From Synergistes jonesii (lineage in GTDB: Bacteria; Synergistota; Synergistia; Synergistales; Synergistaceae): 64,000 nt of DNA. Shown piece after piece: positions 8,856-18,861 of the stretch; position 1 is the first letter of the stretch, and each line of letters opens with the position of its first letter. Location of the stretch: assembly GCF_000712295.1 (NCBI RefSeq), contig NZ_JMKI01000026.1, positions 1-64,000 of the forward strand, read 5' to 3'. The notes under the pieces were generated by a model, which was given only the letters and a program-made list of their open reading frames with translations, made no database searches and was not told the DNA's origin. Both the position numbers and the translations under genes were made by a program.

Positions 8856-10514
8856 TTGGTTGTCCGCTGTACAAAAGATTCTCTTAATATTTACAGAAGG
8901 TCTGAGACATCCGCAGAGATCGCCGCTAAGTTCAGCTGTTCGCCGCTTCAGGCGTCGCTTCTGGAGATGCGCGGGGTCACGGCCGACGATATGCCAGCGG
9001 AGGTGCGCGACTGGCTCTCACCCTCTCTCTCGGGGCTGCTGGAGAAGCTGGACCTTGGGGAGAGGGGCAGAAGATCGGCGGAGCTCATAAACGGTGTTAC
9101 ACCGTCGTCGAGAGTCGTTGTCTACGGCGACTACGACGTGGACGGTATATCCGCGACGGCGATAGCGATGGAGCTCGTGCTCGCGCGCGGGGCGCACGTG
9201 CGCTATTTCATTCCTCACAGATTCAATCAGGGATACGGCCTGCATAAAGACGTAGCCGAGACGATAGCTAAGCACGGCTGCGATCTTGTTATAGTCGTCG
9301 ACTGCGGCTCTCAGGACGCGGAAGCCGTCGAGGCGTTGAAATCGTCCGGAATCCCCGTAGTGATATTCGATCATCATCTCGTAGAGAGCACTCCCGCCGC
9401 GTGTGACGCGATCATCAACCCGCAGATCGCCGGAGACCCGGCCGCAAAAAAGCTCTGCGCCGCCGGCGTCATATGGTGTTGGATATGGCAGAACGAGCTG
9501 CTTCCTGAGAGCTCGCTGATGCGCGTGCTCGACGTCGTGGCTCTCGCTACGATAGCGGACTGCGTTTCACTCGCCTCGCCTCTGAACAGAGCGCTAGTAC
9601 GGGAGGGGCTCAAATCCATCCGCACTCAGACGCGCCCAGGGCTTTCGATTCTGATGGAACAGCTCGGAATAACACCTTCCGCCGTGGACACGGAGGACCT
9701 CGCGATGAAGGTGATACCGTGTCTTAACGCGGCGGGGCGCCTCTATCTCGCGGATCTTGCGGAGGATATACTTTTCCCGGGAAAGAATCTCGCGTTGAAC
9801 GTGAGCCGTCTCATCGCGCTCAACCGCAGAAGGCGCGAGCTTTCCTCGAAGATACTCGATCAGATCGACACGGCGTCGGAGGGCGATTATAAATATGTGC
9901 TGACGAACAGCGAATGGTCCGTCGGAGTTTTGAGCAGCGTCGCAAGCCGCATCTGCAGCGAACGTAACTCGCCGGTGGCGCTCGTCGCATCCGCGGGCGG
10001 CGTTATGCGCGGCACGCTGCGCATGCCCTCCGACGGCGACGCAGTCGGCGTGCTGAAGAAAATAGCGCCTTTGCTCAACACGTGGGGTGGGCATCGTCTT
10101 GCTGCCGGCTTCAGCGTGAAGGCCGAAAACTGGGAGAAGGTCCGCGAACTTCTGGAGGAAATGCTTTCCCTCGTGAAACCGGTGCCCGAAAAAGAAGATC
10201 TGCTCTACTGGGAGCCGGGCAATATGGACATCGACACTTGGTCCGAGGCCGCGGTGCTGGGCCCATTTGGGATGGACAATCCATTCCCTCTGCTTTATTC
10301 CCCGTGCAATGGAAAGATAAACATCCTGCCGCTGGGCAGGACGGGCAAGCATGTCAAGGTGGAGACGGGATCCGCTTCGCTTCTCGCGTTTGGTGCGGCC
10401 GACATGTTCGGCGACGCCGCGGATATCGAAGGCTGGGCGTATAAGCCGCGCATCGACACGTGGCGCAGCGTCACGTCGCTGCAGTTCGTGCTCGAAAAAA
10501 TGGTGATGCGCTGA
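8856..10514 (+). CDS. recJ: Single-stranded-DNA exonuclease RecJ (DHH family)
   Basis: 5'-3' single-strand exonuclease of recombination and mismatch repair. Metal-binding motifs are in order: VVVYGDYDVDGISATAI, VVDCGSQD, VIFDHHLVE and CLNAAGRL, then the DHHA1 motif WGGHRLAAGFSV. A C-terminal OB-like domain completes 552 aa, which is normal. Translation appears to start at TTG (8856) directly after the LapA-like gene, but no clear ribosome-binding site is seen and the N-terminus is uncertain by a few codons. Confidence 0.93.
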   Translation: MVVRCTKDSLNIYRRSETSAEIAAKFSCSPLQASLLEMRGVTADDMPAEVRDWLSPSLSGLLEKLDLGERGRRSAELINGVTPSSRVVVYGDYDVDGISATAIAMELVLARGAHVRYFIPHRFNQGYGLHKDVAETIAKHGCDLVIVVDCGSQDAEAVEALKSSGIPVVIFDHHLVESTPAACDAIINPQIAGDPAAKKLCAAGVIWCWIWQNELLPESSLMRVLDVVALATIADCVSLASPLNRALVREGLKSIRTQTRPGLSILMEQLGITPSAVDTEDLAMKVIPCLNAAGRLYLADLAEDILFPGKNLALNVSRLIALNRRRRELSSKILDQIDTASEGDYKYVLTNSEWSVGVLSSVASRICSERNSPVALVASAGGVMRGTLRMPSDGDAVGVLKKIAPLLNTWGGHRLAAGFSVKAENWEKVRELLEEMLSLVKPVPEKEDLLYWEPGNMDIDTWSEAAVLGPFGMDNPFPLLYSPCNGKINILPLGRTGKHVKVETGSASLLAFGAADMFGDAADIEGWAYKPRIDTWRSVTSLQFVLEKMVMR

Positions 10515-10541
10515 TTTCAGCGATATACGGCGGCTCTTTTC

Positions 10542-12887
10542 ATGGAACGGATAAATGGTAACGCTCAAGCGGCGGCGGCGAACGCCCGCACCGCACATAT
10601 GAAGGAAATAGCCGGAAGGGGTGGCTTCCCTGCTGTGGAAAAGGAGAGCCGCGCGCTGATGGAGGGCTATTGGGGGCGTGTCTCGGAGGAGCAGCGCGTT
10701 CCCTCTCTGCGTCTTGCGTGGCAGGAGCTGTGGGCCAAGATGACCCTTTACCTCCCAAAGGAGGACGCCAAGAAGGTCGGCGAAGCCTTCGTCTTCTCGT
10801 CGGTCGCGCACGCTCATCAGCGCCGCCACAGCGGCGAACCTTACGTTATACACACCGTGAGCGTCGCGGCGATACTCGCCGGCATGAAATTCGACAGGGA
10901 CGTGCTGATCGCGGCTCTGATGCACGACGTGCTAGAAGACACTGAAGTTACGCCAGAGCAGCTCGAAGAAAAATTCGGAAGCGACGTGCACGCGCTCGTC
11001 GACGGCCTGACGAAGCTGGGGAAGCTGCAATTCAACTCGGAAGAGGAATATCAGTCGGAAAATCTGCGCAAGATGTTCTCGCATATGGCGAAGGATATAC
11101 GCGTCGTCTTTATAAAGCTTGCGGACCGTCTGCACAACATGCGCACGATATCGTCTCACAGACACGAGAAGCAAGAGAAAATCTCACGCGAGACTCTGGA
11201 TATTTACGCGCCGCTCGCGCACAGGCTCGGAATGTATCAGATAAAGCGCGAGCTCGAAGACCTTTCCTTCTGCATACTCGATCCTGAGACCTACTATGAC
11301 ATCAAGCGCCGCGTGCGCAAAAAGCTGCCGCGCCGCGAAGAGGTCATAAAAAAGGCGATGGATATCCTTAATCAGAAGATCGCCGAAGAAAATATAGCGG
11401 CGTCGATCAAGGGGCGGTCGAAGCACATTTACAGTATCTACTGCAAGATGCGCCGCAAGAATCTATCGTTCGACCAGCTTTACGACATCCTTGCGCTTCG
11501 CGTGATCGTGAAGACTATTGGAGAATGCTACCAGGTGCTGGGAATAGTCCATACGCTGTGGAGCCCGATTCCCGGGCTTTTCGACGACTATATCGCTAAC
11601 CCGAAGAGAAATCAGTATCAGTCCCTTCATACGACGGTAATAGGGCCGGAGGGCGACCCGCTCGAGGTGCAGATACGCACCGAGGAGATGAACCTCCTAG
11701 CCGAATACGGTATCGCGGCGCACTGGAACTACAAAGAAGGCGGCCGCAAAGTCGACGAGATGGACAAGCGCCTGAACTTTATACGCATGGCGCTAGATTC
11801 GGTACGGCCTCCGGCATCAGTGGGGGACGCGCCGCATAAGGAAAGTTCGGGAGCTGATTCGGAAAGGACGCTCTTTCTCGATAATCTGAAGACCGACGTC
11901 CTTACGGAAGAAGTCTTCGTATATACGCCCAAGGGGCGCATCGTACGCATCCCGAAGGGCTCCACGTCGATAGACTTCGCCTATGCAGTCCACACTCAGG
12001 TAGGGCACACCTGCGTCGGAACGGTCATCAACGGCCGCATAGCACCGCTCGACCAGGAGCTGAAGGACGGCAACATCGTAAAGATACTTACCTCTCCGCA
12101 GGGCAAGCCCTCCCGCGACTGGCTGAAGATAGCGAAGTCGAGCCGCGCGCGCAACAAGATAAGATCGTGGTTCCGCCAGCAGGAGAGCCAGGGACGCGAC
12201 GAAAAATTGAAGCACGGGCGCGAGCTCCTCGAAAGAGAGGCGGCGCGCCGCTATCCGAATGTAGAAAACCCGCTCTCCTCCTTTACCTCACAGCTCACGC
12301 ATATCGCGCGCGAACTGGGCTACGGCGGCCTTGACGACCTGACGGTCGCAGTCGGCGCCGGCATCCATTCCACCGCCGCGGTCTTTGGACGCCTGCCGGC
12401 GGACGCGTCGAAAGCGCAGGCGCCGGTGCCTGACGCGGCTTCGGCTCAACCCCGTAAAGAAGCGGATTCGGAGGTCGTAGTCGACGGCGTGCAGGGCGTC
12501 CTCGTGACCCTCGCGCAGTGCTGCAGGCCGATACCGGGCGACGAGATCGGCGGCTTCGTAACGCAGAGTAGAGGGATTTCCGTCCACCGGAAGGATTGTC
12601 GAAATTATAAAAAAAGCGACGAATCGAGGCGCGTCGACGTCTTCTGGGGAAAGCCGAAGGCCACGCGCTACATTGCGCGCGTAAACGTCGAAGGCGTGGA
12701 GAAGCCCTCTCTGCTCGCCGATATCGTACAGACGACGGCGCAGATGGACGGACTCGTATCGCGCGTAATACACAACACGAGCTCGCGCGTCGTGGCTGAT
12801 TTTCAGGTCAAGGACCTCGAACATCTTTACAGGATCATGGGCAAACTCAATAATATTCCCGGAGTGCTGGAGGTCAATAGAGAATGA
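10542..12887 (+). CDS. relA: Bifunctional (p)ppGpp synthetase/hydrolase (Rel/SpoT)
   Basis: Stringent-response enzyme that makes and degrades (p)ppGpp. The HD hydrolase domain is intact ([17 protein letters not shown], then [12 protein letters not shown] near residue 130). The synthetase domain carries [20 protein letters not shown] and the [24 protein letters not shown] motifs. A TGS domain ([19 protein letters not shown]), the zinc-finger/RIS region ([15 protein letters not shown]) and a C-terminal ACT domain follow. The ~60 residues before the HD domain and the linker before LAQCC are longer and less conserved than usual. It overlaps dtd by 4 nt, the common rel-dtd pairing. Confidence 0.95.
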   Translation: MERINGNAQAAAANARTAHMKEIAGRGGFPAVEKESRALMEGYWGRVSEEQRVPSLRLAWQELWAKMTLYLPKEDAKKVGEAFVFSSVAHAHQRRHSGEPYVIHTVSVAAILAGMKFDRDVLIAALMHDVLEDTEVTPEQLEEKFGSDVHALVDGLTKLGKLQFNSEEEYQSENLRKMFSHMAKDIRVVFIKLADRLHNMRTISSHRHEKQEKISRETLDIYAPLAHRLGMYQIKRELEDLSFCILDPETYYDIKRRVRKKLPRREEVIKKAMDILNQKIAEENIAASIKGRSKHIYSIYCKMRRKNLSFDQLYDILALRVIVKTIGECYQVLGIVHTLWSPIPGLFDDYIANPKRNQYQSLHTTVIGPEGDPLEVQIRTEEMNLLAEYGIAAHWNYKEGGRKVDEMDKRLNFIRMALDSVRPPASVGDAPHKESSGADSERTLFLDNLKTDVLTEEVFVYTPKGRIVRIPKGSTSIDFAYAVHTQVGHTCVGTVINGRIAPLDQELKDGNIVKILTSPQGKPSRDWLKIAKSSRARNKIRSWFRQQESQGRDEKLKHGRELLEREAARRYPNVENPLSSFTSQLTHIARELGYGGLDDLTVAVGAGIHSTAAVFGRLPADASKAQAPVPDAASAQPRKEADSEVVVDGVQGVLVTLAQCCRPIPGDEIGGFVTQSRGISVHRKDCRNYKKSDESRRVDVFWGKPKATRYIARVNVEGVEKPSLLADIVQTTAQMDGLVSRVIHNTSSRVVADFQVKDLEHLYRIMGKLNNIPGVLEVNRE

Positions 12888-13327
12888 AAGCTGTTCTGCA
12901 GAGGGTGACGTCGTCGAAGGTATCGGTCGAGGGCAGGGCTATAGGCGAGATAGGGCGCGGGATAACCGTGCTCCTCTGCGCTGTGCCTGGCGATACACAG
13001 AAGGATGTCGACTGGCTTGCCGAAAAAATAGTGAATCTCAGGATATTCGACGACGAAGAGGGCAAAATGAATCTTTCACTGAAGGACGTGAAGGGCTCGG
13101 CTCTCGTCGTCTCGCAGTTCACGCTCTGCGGAGACTGCCGCAAAGGCCGCCGCCCTTCGTGGGCGAAGGCGGCAGCGCCGGAATTCGCGAACGAAATGTA
13201 TGGGAAATTCATCGAGGCTGTGAAAAAAAACGGAGTGCCTACAGAACATGGGCAGTTTCAGGCATATATGGCCGTGGATATTCAAAACGACGGTCCCGTG
13301 ACATTGATAATAGATACTAAGGAGTGA
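12884..13327 (+). CDS. dtd: D-aminoacyl-tRNA deacylase
   Basis: Removes D-amino acids (and glycine mischarged on tRNA-Ala) from tRNA. Both active-site elements are present: [17 protein letters not shown] and the Gly-cis-Pro motif in NDGPVTL near the C-terminus. Length (147 aa) is exactly that of the family. The ATG overlaps the rel stop (ATGA). Confidence 0.96.
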   Translation: MKAVLQRVTSSKVSVEGRAIGEIGRGITVLLCAVPGDTQKDVDWLAEKIVNLRIFDDEEGKMNLSLKDVKGSALVVSQFTLCGDCRKGRRPSWAKAAAPEFANEMYGKFIEAVKKNGVPTEHGQFQAYMAVDIQNDGPVTLIIDTKE

Positions 13328-13332
13328 GCGAA

Positions 13333-13962
13333 ATGGAAATAAAAAGGTTTCCGCTCGGAATGTTATGGACAAACTGTTATCTCATATGGGATGATAACGG
13401 CGACGGCTTTATAGTCGACCCGGGCGGCCCTGCGCAGGATGTCGCTGATTTTGTCCGCGAAAAAGGAATAAAGGTGCATAGAATCCTCCTGACGCACGGG
13501 CACGCCGACCATATCGGCGGTTTGGAGCAGCTGCGCGGCACGGCTGATCAGGGGGTTGCGGTTCACGAGGAGGACGCCGACTGTCTTACAAGCCCGGGCA
13601 GAAACCTTTCTTCCTACATGGGCGGCGAGGTGGAGGCGCGCCCGGCGGAAAAGCTGCTGCGCGACGGAGATAGAATGACTGTCGGAAAGATGACCCTCGA
13701 GATAATACACACGCCGGGGCATACGCCGGGGGGAATCTGCATCGTCGTTTCTGACGGCGGCGAAAAAATACTGATTTCCGGCGACACGCTCTTCGCCCGC
13801 TCGATAGGCAGAAGCGATCTGCCCGGCGGTGACGAAGATACTTTGATAGAATCTCTTAAGAGGCTTGACGATTTTCCAAAGGATATGCGGGTCTTCCCGG
13901 GGCACGGGCCTGAAACGACTATCGGCGCGGAGAAGCTTTATAACCCTTACTGGCCGAGATAG
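13333..13962 (+). CDS. Metallo-beta-lactamase-fold hydrolase (glyoxalase II-like)
   Basis: The zinc motif LTHGHADHIGG (HxHxDH) near residue 57, the downstream His in HTPGHTPGG, the Asp in ISGDTLF and the final FPGHGPET give a complete dinuclear-metal site. The family is widespread next to rel-dtd and usually annotated as a hydroxyacylglutathione-hydrolase-like thioesterase; its substrate here is unknown. GTG at 13324 is in frame, but AAGGAG lies 8 nt before the ATG at 13333, which is preferred (209 aa). radC follows after 5 nt. Confidence 0.88.
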   Translation: MEIKRFPLGMLWTNCYLIWDDNGDGFIVDPGGPAQDVADFVREKGIKVHRILLTHGHADHIGGLEQLRGTADQGVAVHEEDADCLTSPGRNLSSYMGGEVEARPAEKLLRDGDRMTVGKMTLEIIHTPGHTPGGICIVVSDGGEKILISGDTLFARSIGRSDLPGGDEDTLIESLKRLDDFPKDMRVFPGHGPETTIGAEKLYNPYWPR

Positions 13963-13967
13963 GAGCC

Positions 13968-14660
13968 ATGGAGTTTTCGAGCCTCCCATCAGATGAAAAA
14001 CCGCGTGAAAAGTTATTCACGCACGGCCCCTCGTCTCTTTCGCTGGCGGAGCTCGTCGCGGTATTATTGAGGACGGGCCGGCAGGGCGAGGACGTAGTCG
14101 AGATGTCGCGGAATCTTATAGCGCGCATGGGCGGCCTGGAAGGGCTGACGCGCGCGGCGACCGAAGAACTTTTGCAGGAGAAGGGGCTGAAGCAGGCGAA
14201 GGTCGCCTCTCTTGTCGCTGCGCTTGAGCTCGGCAAGAGGATAGCTCTTCTCAAAAGCGAAAAAAGAGGGGACTGGAAGCAGCCGTTGCTCGCTAAGGCG
14301 CTTGAAGTTAAACATATGGAGCGCGAATGCATCTACGCTTTCTTCCTCGACGTTAAGGACAGGGTCATAGGGGAGGATGTGATATCCTACGGCGGGCTTT
14401 CAGGCGCCTTCCTCGACATGCCGTATCTTTTCCGGCAGGCCGTGAGGCTGTCGGCCGCGAAAATCGCGCTGATGCACAACCATCCCGACGGCTGTGCCTC
14501 GCCGAGCAGAGAAGACCTATCCCTTACAGAGCACGTCGAGCGCGGCCTGCGCTGTCTCGGAATGGAACTCAAGGGACACTATATAGCAGCGGGAGGAGAG
14601 CTTTATACGGTAAAGGGTGAGGAAGTTTCGCCGGACGCGGCGGATTCCGCAACGAATTGA
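13968..14660 (+). CDS. radC: RadC family protein (JAB/MPN domain)
   Basis: An N-terminal helix-hairpin-helix segment (LSLAELVAVLLRTGR) precedes a C-terminal JAB1/MPN domain with the zinc motif HNHPDGCASPSREDLSLT. Despite its name the family is not firmly tied to DNA repair; its catalytic role remains unsettled. Length (230 aa) is typical. It precedes the mreBCD genes, an arrangement common in many bacteria. Confidence 0.93.
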   Translation: MEFSSLPSDEKPREKLFTHGPSSLSLAELVAVLLRTGRQGEDVVEMSRNLIARMGGLEGLTRAATEELLQEKGLKQAKVASLVAALELGKRIALLKSEKRGDWKQPLLAKALEVKHMERECIYAFFLDVKDRVIGEDVISYGGLSGAFLDMPYLFRQAVRLSAAKIALMHNHPDGCASPSREDLSLTEHVERGLRCLGMELKGHYIAAGGELYTVKGEEVSPDAADSATN

Positions 14661-14702
14661 CTTACGGTGCGGCAGGATAAAAATCGAAAGCTGGTGTTTT
14701 AA

Positions 14703-15758
14703 TTGTTCAGTTTTAAACCAAACCTCTTCAGACAGGATGTAGGAATAGATATAGGTACGGTTAACACCGTGATTTATGTAAAATCCAAGGGGGTCGTGAT
14801 AGACGAGCCCTCCGTCGTAGCGGTGCGCAGGCGTGGCCGCAAGGGACAGAAGGAAATAATAGCGTTCGGCTCCGCGGCTAAAAAGATGATCGGGCGCACG
14901 CCCCAGGGCATAACGACGCTGAAGCCGCTCTCCTACGGAGTCATAGCGGATTTTGACATGACGCGCTATATGATACGCCACTACTTGTCTCAAGCCTCGC
15001 CGCAGAACGGCTTTTTCTCGCATCCGCGCGTCGCGGTCTGCGTTCCGGCCTCCGTCACGGAGGTGGAAAAGCGCGCCGTCGTCGAGGTGACGCTCGCGGC
15101 TGGGGCCAAAGAGGCTTTTGTCGTCGAAGAGCCGCTCGCCGCGGCTATGGGCATCGGCCTTCCGATAGACGAGGCGCGCGGCACGATGATCGTAAACATG
15201 GGCGGAGGCACCTGCGAGGTTGCAGTCATATCTCTCGGAGGCATAGTTATAAACCAGTCGGTAAGGGTCGCCGGGGAGGCGCTCGACGAAGCGATCGTCT
15301 CGCTGCTCAGGCAGAATTACACACTCGCTATAGGCGAAAGCACCGCAGAGGAGATAAAGATCGCGATAGGCTCGGTGATACCTCTCGAGCAGGAGTTGAG
15401 GATGGACGTCAAGGGAAGGGATCTGCTGAACGGGCTCCCGCGCGTCATAAGCATCGGTTCGGAGGAAGTCCGCGAGGCGATGGAGCCCGTCATAGCCCAG
15501 ATAGAAGAGACGGTACATTCGACGCTCGAACGTACTCCGCCGGAGCTCGTGCGCGATATAGTCGACCAGGGAATCATGCTCTCCGGGGGGACGGCGAACC
15601 TACGTGGGCTCAACATACGCTTCGCGGACGCCCTCAACGTTCCCGTGCATATCGCGGACCAGCCGGTCTACTCCGTCGCGCTGGGGCTTGGAAGGATGCT
15701 TGAAATGCCGCGCGGGAAGGAGAGCGTGTCAGTCACAGTTGAAAAACAGGATGCGTAG
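14703..15758 (+). CDS. mreB: Rod-shape-determining actin homologue MreB
   Basis: Cytoskeletal ATPase that organises sidewall peptidoglycan synthesis. The actin-fold phosphate loop VGIDIGTVNTVIYV, the phosphate-2 motif MIVNMGGGTCEVAVIS and the adenosine motif MLSGGTANLRGL are all present. Length (351 aa) is normal. An N-terminal FSFKPNLF segment resembles the membrane-anchoring helix. Translation starts at TTG, about 40 nt after radC. Confidence 0.96.
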   Translation: MFSFKPNLFRQDVGIDIGTVNTVIYVKSKGVVIDEPSVVAVRRRGRKGQKEIIAFGSAAKKMIGRTPQGITTLKPLSYGVIADFDMTRYMIRHYLSQASPQNGFFSHPRVAVCVPASVTEVEKRAVVEVTLAAGAKEAFVVEEPLAAAMGIGLPIDEARGTMIVNMGGGTCEVAVISLGGIVINQSVRVAGEALDEAIVSLLRQNYTLAIGESTAEEIKIAIGSVIPLEQELRMDVKGRDLLNGLPRVISIGSEEVREAMEPVIAQIEETVHSTLERTPPELVRDIVDQGIMLSGGTANLRGLNIRFADALNVPVHIADQPVYSVALGLGRMLEMPRGKESVSVTVEKQDA

Positions 15759-15772
15759 GGAGGAGGCGGATA

Positions 15773-16564
15773 ATGCGGATTCTCTGCCGCGAGAGCCGGC
15801 CGTGGCTTAATTCCTTCATTTCGGTCCTCGCAGGGGCGGCGATCCTCTTTTTATCTGCGGGCACAGACGGCGTGAAACACGGAGCCGTCGAGCTTGTGAA
15901 CGGAATTCTCTCTTATCCCGAGAAGCCCGTCCTCTACCTGCGCAACATCATAAAGCTGAGCGGGAACTGGGTCCTCGAGCGCGACAATCTTAACGAGCGT
16001 GTCGAGAAGCTCGAGCTTAAAAACCTCGCTCTCGAGGAGGCGTTGCAGCGCGCCGGAGTTAAAAGCCCGGCGCCGAAGGGCGGCTATCTGCGCGCCGTCG
16101 TCACGCTGCGCTATCCTCAGGAGTGGTGGCAGGAGCTTCGCATCGACAGGGGGGCTCAGGAGGGCGTTCGCGAAGGGGCGGCCGTCGCTTCCGAGGGCTT
16201 TCTCGTAGGACGCGTGACGCGCGTCTCCGCCCACTCGTCGTGGGTCGAGCTTATAACTTCATCCTCCTTTCTTATCGCGGCCGCGGTCGACCAGACTCGC
16301 GACCTCGGCGTCGCCGCCGGCGACGGCAGGGGGCATCTGCGCCTGCTTTACATTCCCGAAGAGAGGAACGTCAGGCGCGGGATGAGCGTTTCGACATCGC
16401 TGATGAGCGACGTAATCCCACCGGGGCTTGCGATCGGCACGATAATCGGGATCGACGAGGAGAAGGAGGGGTATAAGGAGATGCGCCTGAGCGCCGGCGC
16501 TCACCTTACGCAACTCTACAACGTCGACGTCTTTATGCCTTCGAGCGGAGGCGCGCAGCGATGA
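15773..16564 (+). CDS. mreC: Rod-shape-determining protein MreC
   Basis: Bitopic periplasmic scaffold of the elongasome. It has one N-terminal membrane helix (about residues 13-29), a coiled coil around residues 60-90 (NLNERVEKLELKNLALEEAL) and the MreC beta domain (WWQELRIDRGAQEGVREGA; LVGRVTRVSAHSSWVELIT). 263 aa. It starts 14 nt after mreB and overlaps mreD by 4 nt. Confidence 0.93.
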   Translation: MRILCRESRPWLNSFISVLAGAAILFLSAGTDGVKHGAVELVNGILSYPEKPVLYLRNIIKLSGNWVLERDNLNERVEKLELKNLALEEALQRAGVKSPAPKGGYLRAVVTLRYPQEWWQELRIDRGAQEGVREGAAVASEGFLVGRVTRVSAHSSWVELITSSSFLIAAAVDQTRDLGVAAGDGRGHLRLLYIPEERNVRRGMSVSTSLMSDVIPPGLAIGTIIGIDEEKEGYKEMRLSAGAHLTQLYNVDVFMPSSGGAQR

Positions 16565-17028
16565 TTCTGCTTTCTTTGATATGGCTGCTGCAGGATTTCG
16601 CGCAGCTGCTGCTGATGGGCATCTGCATGATACCCGACGTCTTCCTGCTGACGATTCTTTTTATCGCGCTGCTGCCGGAAAAGTCAAAGGAGGAACAGTC
16701 GAAGCTCGTGTGGATAGCCTTCTTCGGCGGCCTGTTGTGGGACCTTCGCTGGACGAACCTCCCAGGGCTCACCTCCGCGATCAGCGGCGGCGTCATAGGT
16801 CTCGCCTGCTTCATCTGGCAGAAGCTTCCGGCGATTGGGCGCACCCCCTTCGCGTTCATGGCGGTTTCGGCGTTCTGCGAGCTCGTCTACGCGCTCGGAC
16901 ATTATTTCTTTTGGACGATACCGAGCCAGAGCGCGCTGCGCCAGTTCATCGTGCAGCAGCTTATAGCGGTGCCGGTGATAATAATTTTTGCGTGGCTTTT
17001 CGGCAGGGCTTCCGAAAGAAATGGCTGA
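16561..17028 (+). CDS. mreD: Rod-shape-determining protein MreD
   Basis: A 155-aa integral membrane protein with about five hydrophobic helices. It is recognised by size, topology, the position between mreC and the PBP2 gene, and the GLLWDLRWTNLPGLTSA segment typical of MreD. The start overlaps mreC (ATGA), and the end overlaps the next start by 8 nt. Confidence 0.87.
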   Translation: MILLSLIWLLQDFAQLLLMGICMIPDVFLLTILFIALLPEKSKEEQSKLVWIAFFGGLLWDLRWTNLPGLTSAISGGVIGLACFIWQKLPAIGRTPFAFMAVSAFCELVYALGHYFFWTIPSQSALRQFIVQQLIAVPVIIIFAWLFGRASERNG

Positions 17029-18838
17029 GCAGAAATATTCAAAATTCGATACGATGAGGCGGCTCCGCTTCCTGCAGTGGGCGCTGCTCTTTTCTTTCAC
17101 GCTGCTCGCGGCGGGGCTCTTTTATTTTCAGGTCGCGAACGGCGACACCTATGTCAAGCTTGCTTCCCAGAACAGGCTGAGGATACTGCGCATACTTCCG
17201 CCGCGCGGCGGCATCGTAGACATAAACGGCGCGCCGCTGGCTGTCAACGTGCGCACCTTCAACATAAACGGCTATCCGGTCGACCTGCAGAAGGAAGAGA
17301 ACGTCAAGATCGTGACTGAGTTGCTCAACCGCAGCGGGATACCGATGACGGAGGAAAAATTCAGGGAGACCGTTTCAAAGCAGTATTCGGCCCCTTACCG
17401 CGCGATAACCGTAGCGACGAACCTCACCTTCGCGCAGGTCGCAGAGCTGGTAATGGATAAAGATTTCCGCCACGTGCTCTTCCCGACGCCCGTCTGGCGG
17501 CGCACTTACCCTGCGGCGCAGTACGCGGCGCACGTCGTCGGCTATGTCGCCGAGATAACGAAAGAGGAGCTTGAAGCGAAAGACACGGAAATTTACCGCG
17601 GCGGCGACATGATAGGCAAAAACGGCGTCGAGGGCGAGTACGAAGATTCGCTGCGCGGAGCCGCCGGCGAAGAGGTTATAGAGGTGGATTCGCGCGGCAG
17701 AAAACTGCGCGACGTGAGCTATGTGAAATCGACAAAAGGAAAGGACATGATGCTCGCCATCGACCTCGCAGCTCAGCGCTACGCGGCGGAGCTAATAGGA
17801 AAATACAGAGGCAGCGTCATAGCGATGAACGTCAACGACGGCAGCGTGCGCTGTCTTTACTCATCGCCTTCCTTCGACCCGAACCCTCTCACGTGGGGCA
17901 TCACACATAAAGAATGGGCGGCCCTGACCGACCACCGCGAAAGGCCGATGATGAATCGCGCCATATCTGGGGCGTATCCGCCGGCTTCGACGTTCAAGAT
18001 AATCACGGGCTCGGCTCTGCTTGAAAGCGGAGTCGCGAACAGAAATACGACGGTCTACTGCCCGGGCTACTTCGAGCTCGGCGGCAAACGCTTCCGCTGC
18101 TGGAAGCACAGTGGACACGGACGCGAAAACATAATCGCAGCGCTCCGCGATTCCTGCGACGTATTTTTTTACGAGCTCTCGAACGAGATGGGGATAAGCA
18201 GGCTTATCCGCACCGCGTCGAAATTCGGAATCGGAAAAAGGACCGGCGTAGATATAGCCGGCGAAGCGTCGGGGACTCTCGCCGGCCCGGAGTGGAAGAA
18301 GAGGAGGATAAAGGAGAACTGGTACGGCGGCGACACAGTCAACTATTCGATAGGGCAGGGCTACGTGCTTATGACGCCGCTGCAGGTCGTCCGCGCCTAT
18401 GCGGCCATAGCCAACGGAGGGAAACTTTTGAAGCCGCGCCTGAACACTGAAGCGCCGGTCGAAAGTATCCCTCTCGATATTCGCCCCGACGTGTTAAAAT
18501 TGATAAGGCGCGGCGTCGAAGAAGTTACCAGAAGCGGCACGGGGCGCAGAGCCGCGAATTACGGCATAAAGATCGCAGGCAAGACGGGGACTGCGCAGAA
18601 CTCGCAGGGCGAGGACCACGCGTGGTTCGTCGGCTACGCGCCGGTCGACAAACCGCAGTACGCGGTGGTCGCGATCGCGGAAGCCGGCAAGGGCGGATCG
18701 TCCGTCGCGGGGCCGATAGTGGGAAAGATGTTGAATTTCCTGATAAACGGCAAAAAATACGCGGAAGAGAAGCCGCAGGAAAAGAAGGAAGCGGCCGGGC
18801 GAGGAGCTGAAGCGCCAGCTGACGGACAGGAACGCTGA
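17021..18838 (+). CDS. mrdA: Penicillin-binding protein 2 (elongasome transpeptidase)
   Basis: Class B penicillin-binding protein that cross-links sidewall peptidoglycan with RodA. One N-terminal membrane anchor, the dimerisation/pedestal domain (LPPRGGIVDINGAPLAVN) and the transpeptidase domain are visible. Catalytic motifs: SxxK in PPASTFKIITG, the SCD second motif, and KTG in IAGKTGTAQNSQ. The ATG at 17021 (605 aa) overlaps the end of mreD; an in-frame TTG at 16988 is possible but would add 11 atypical residues. The C-terminus is Lys/Glu-rich low complexity. Confidence 0.94.
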   Translation: MAEQKYSKFDTMRRLRFLQWALLFSFTLLAAGLFYFQVANGDTYVKLASQNRLRILRILPPRGGIVDINGAPLAVNVRTFNINGYPVDLQKEENVKIVTELLNRSGIPMTEEKFRETVSKQYSAPYRAITVATNLTFAQVAELVMDKDFRHVLFPTPVWRRTYPAAQYAAHVVGYVAEITKEELEAKDTEIYRGGDMIGKNGVEGEYEDSLRGAAGEEVIEVDSRGRKLRDVSYVKSTKGKDMMLAIDLAAQRYAAELIGKYRGSVIAMNVNDGSVRCLYSSPSFDPNPLTWGITHKEWAALTDHRERPMMNRAISGAYPPASTFKIITGSALLESGVANRNTTVYCPGYFELGGKRFRCWKHSGHGRENIIAALRDSCDVFFYELSNEMGISRLIRTASKFGIGKRTGVDIAGEASGTLAGPEWKKRRIKENWYGGDTVNYSIGQGYVLMTPLQVVRAYAAIANGGKLLKPRLNTEAPVESIPLDIRPDVLKLIRRGVEEVTRSGTGRRAANYGIKIAGKTGTAQNSQGEDHAWFVGYAPVDKPQYAVVAIAEAGKGGSSVAGPIVGKMLNFLINGKKYAEEKPQEKKEAAGRGAEAPADGQER

Positions 18839-18861
18839 TTTTTTCTCGTGGGGGTTGAAGA

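Noticed and set aside
9594-10925. Long open frame (443 codons) on the minus strand
   Set aside because: It lies antisense to recJ and rel, both recognisable proteins with intact motifs. It encodes His/Arg-rich sequence without family features, typical of GC-rich shadow frames.
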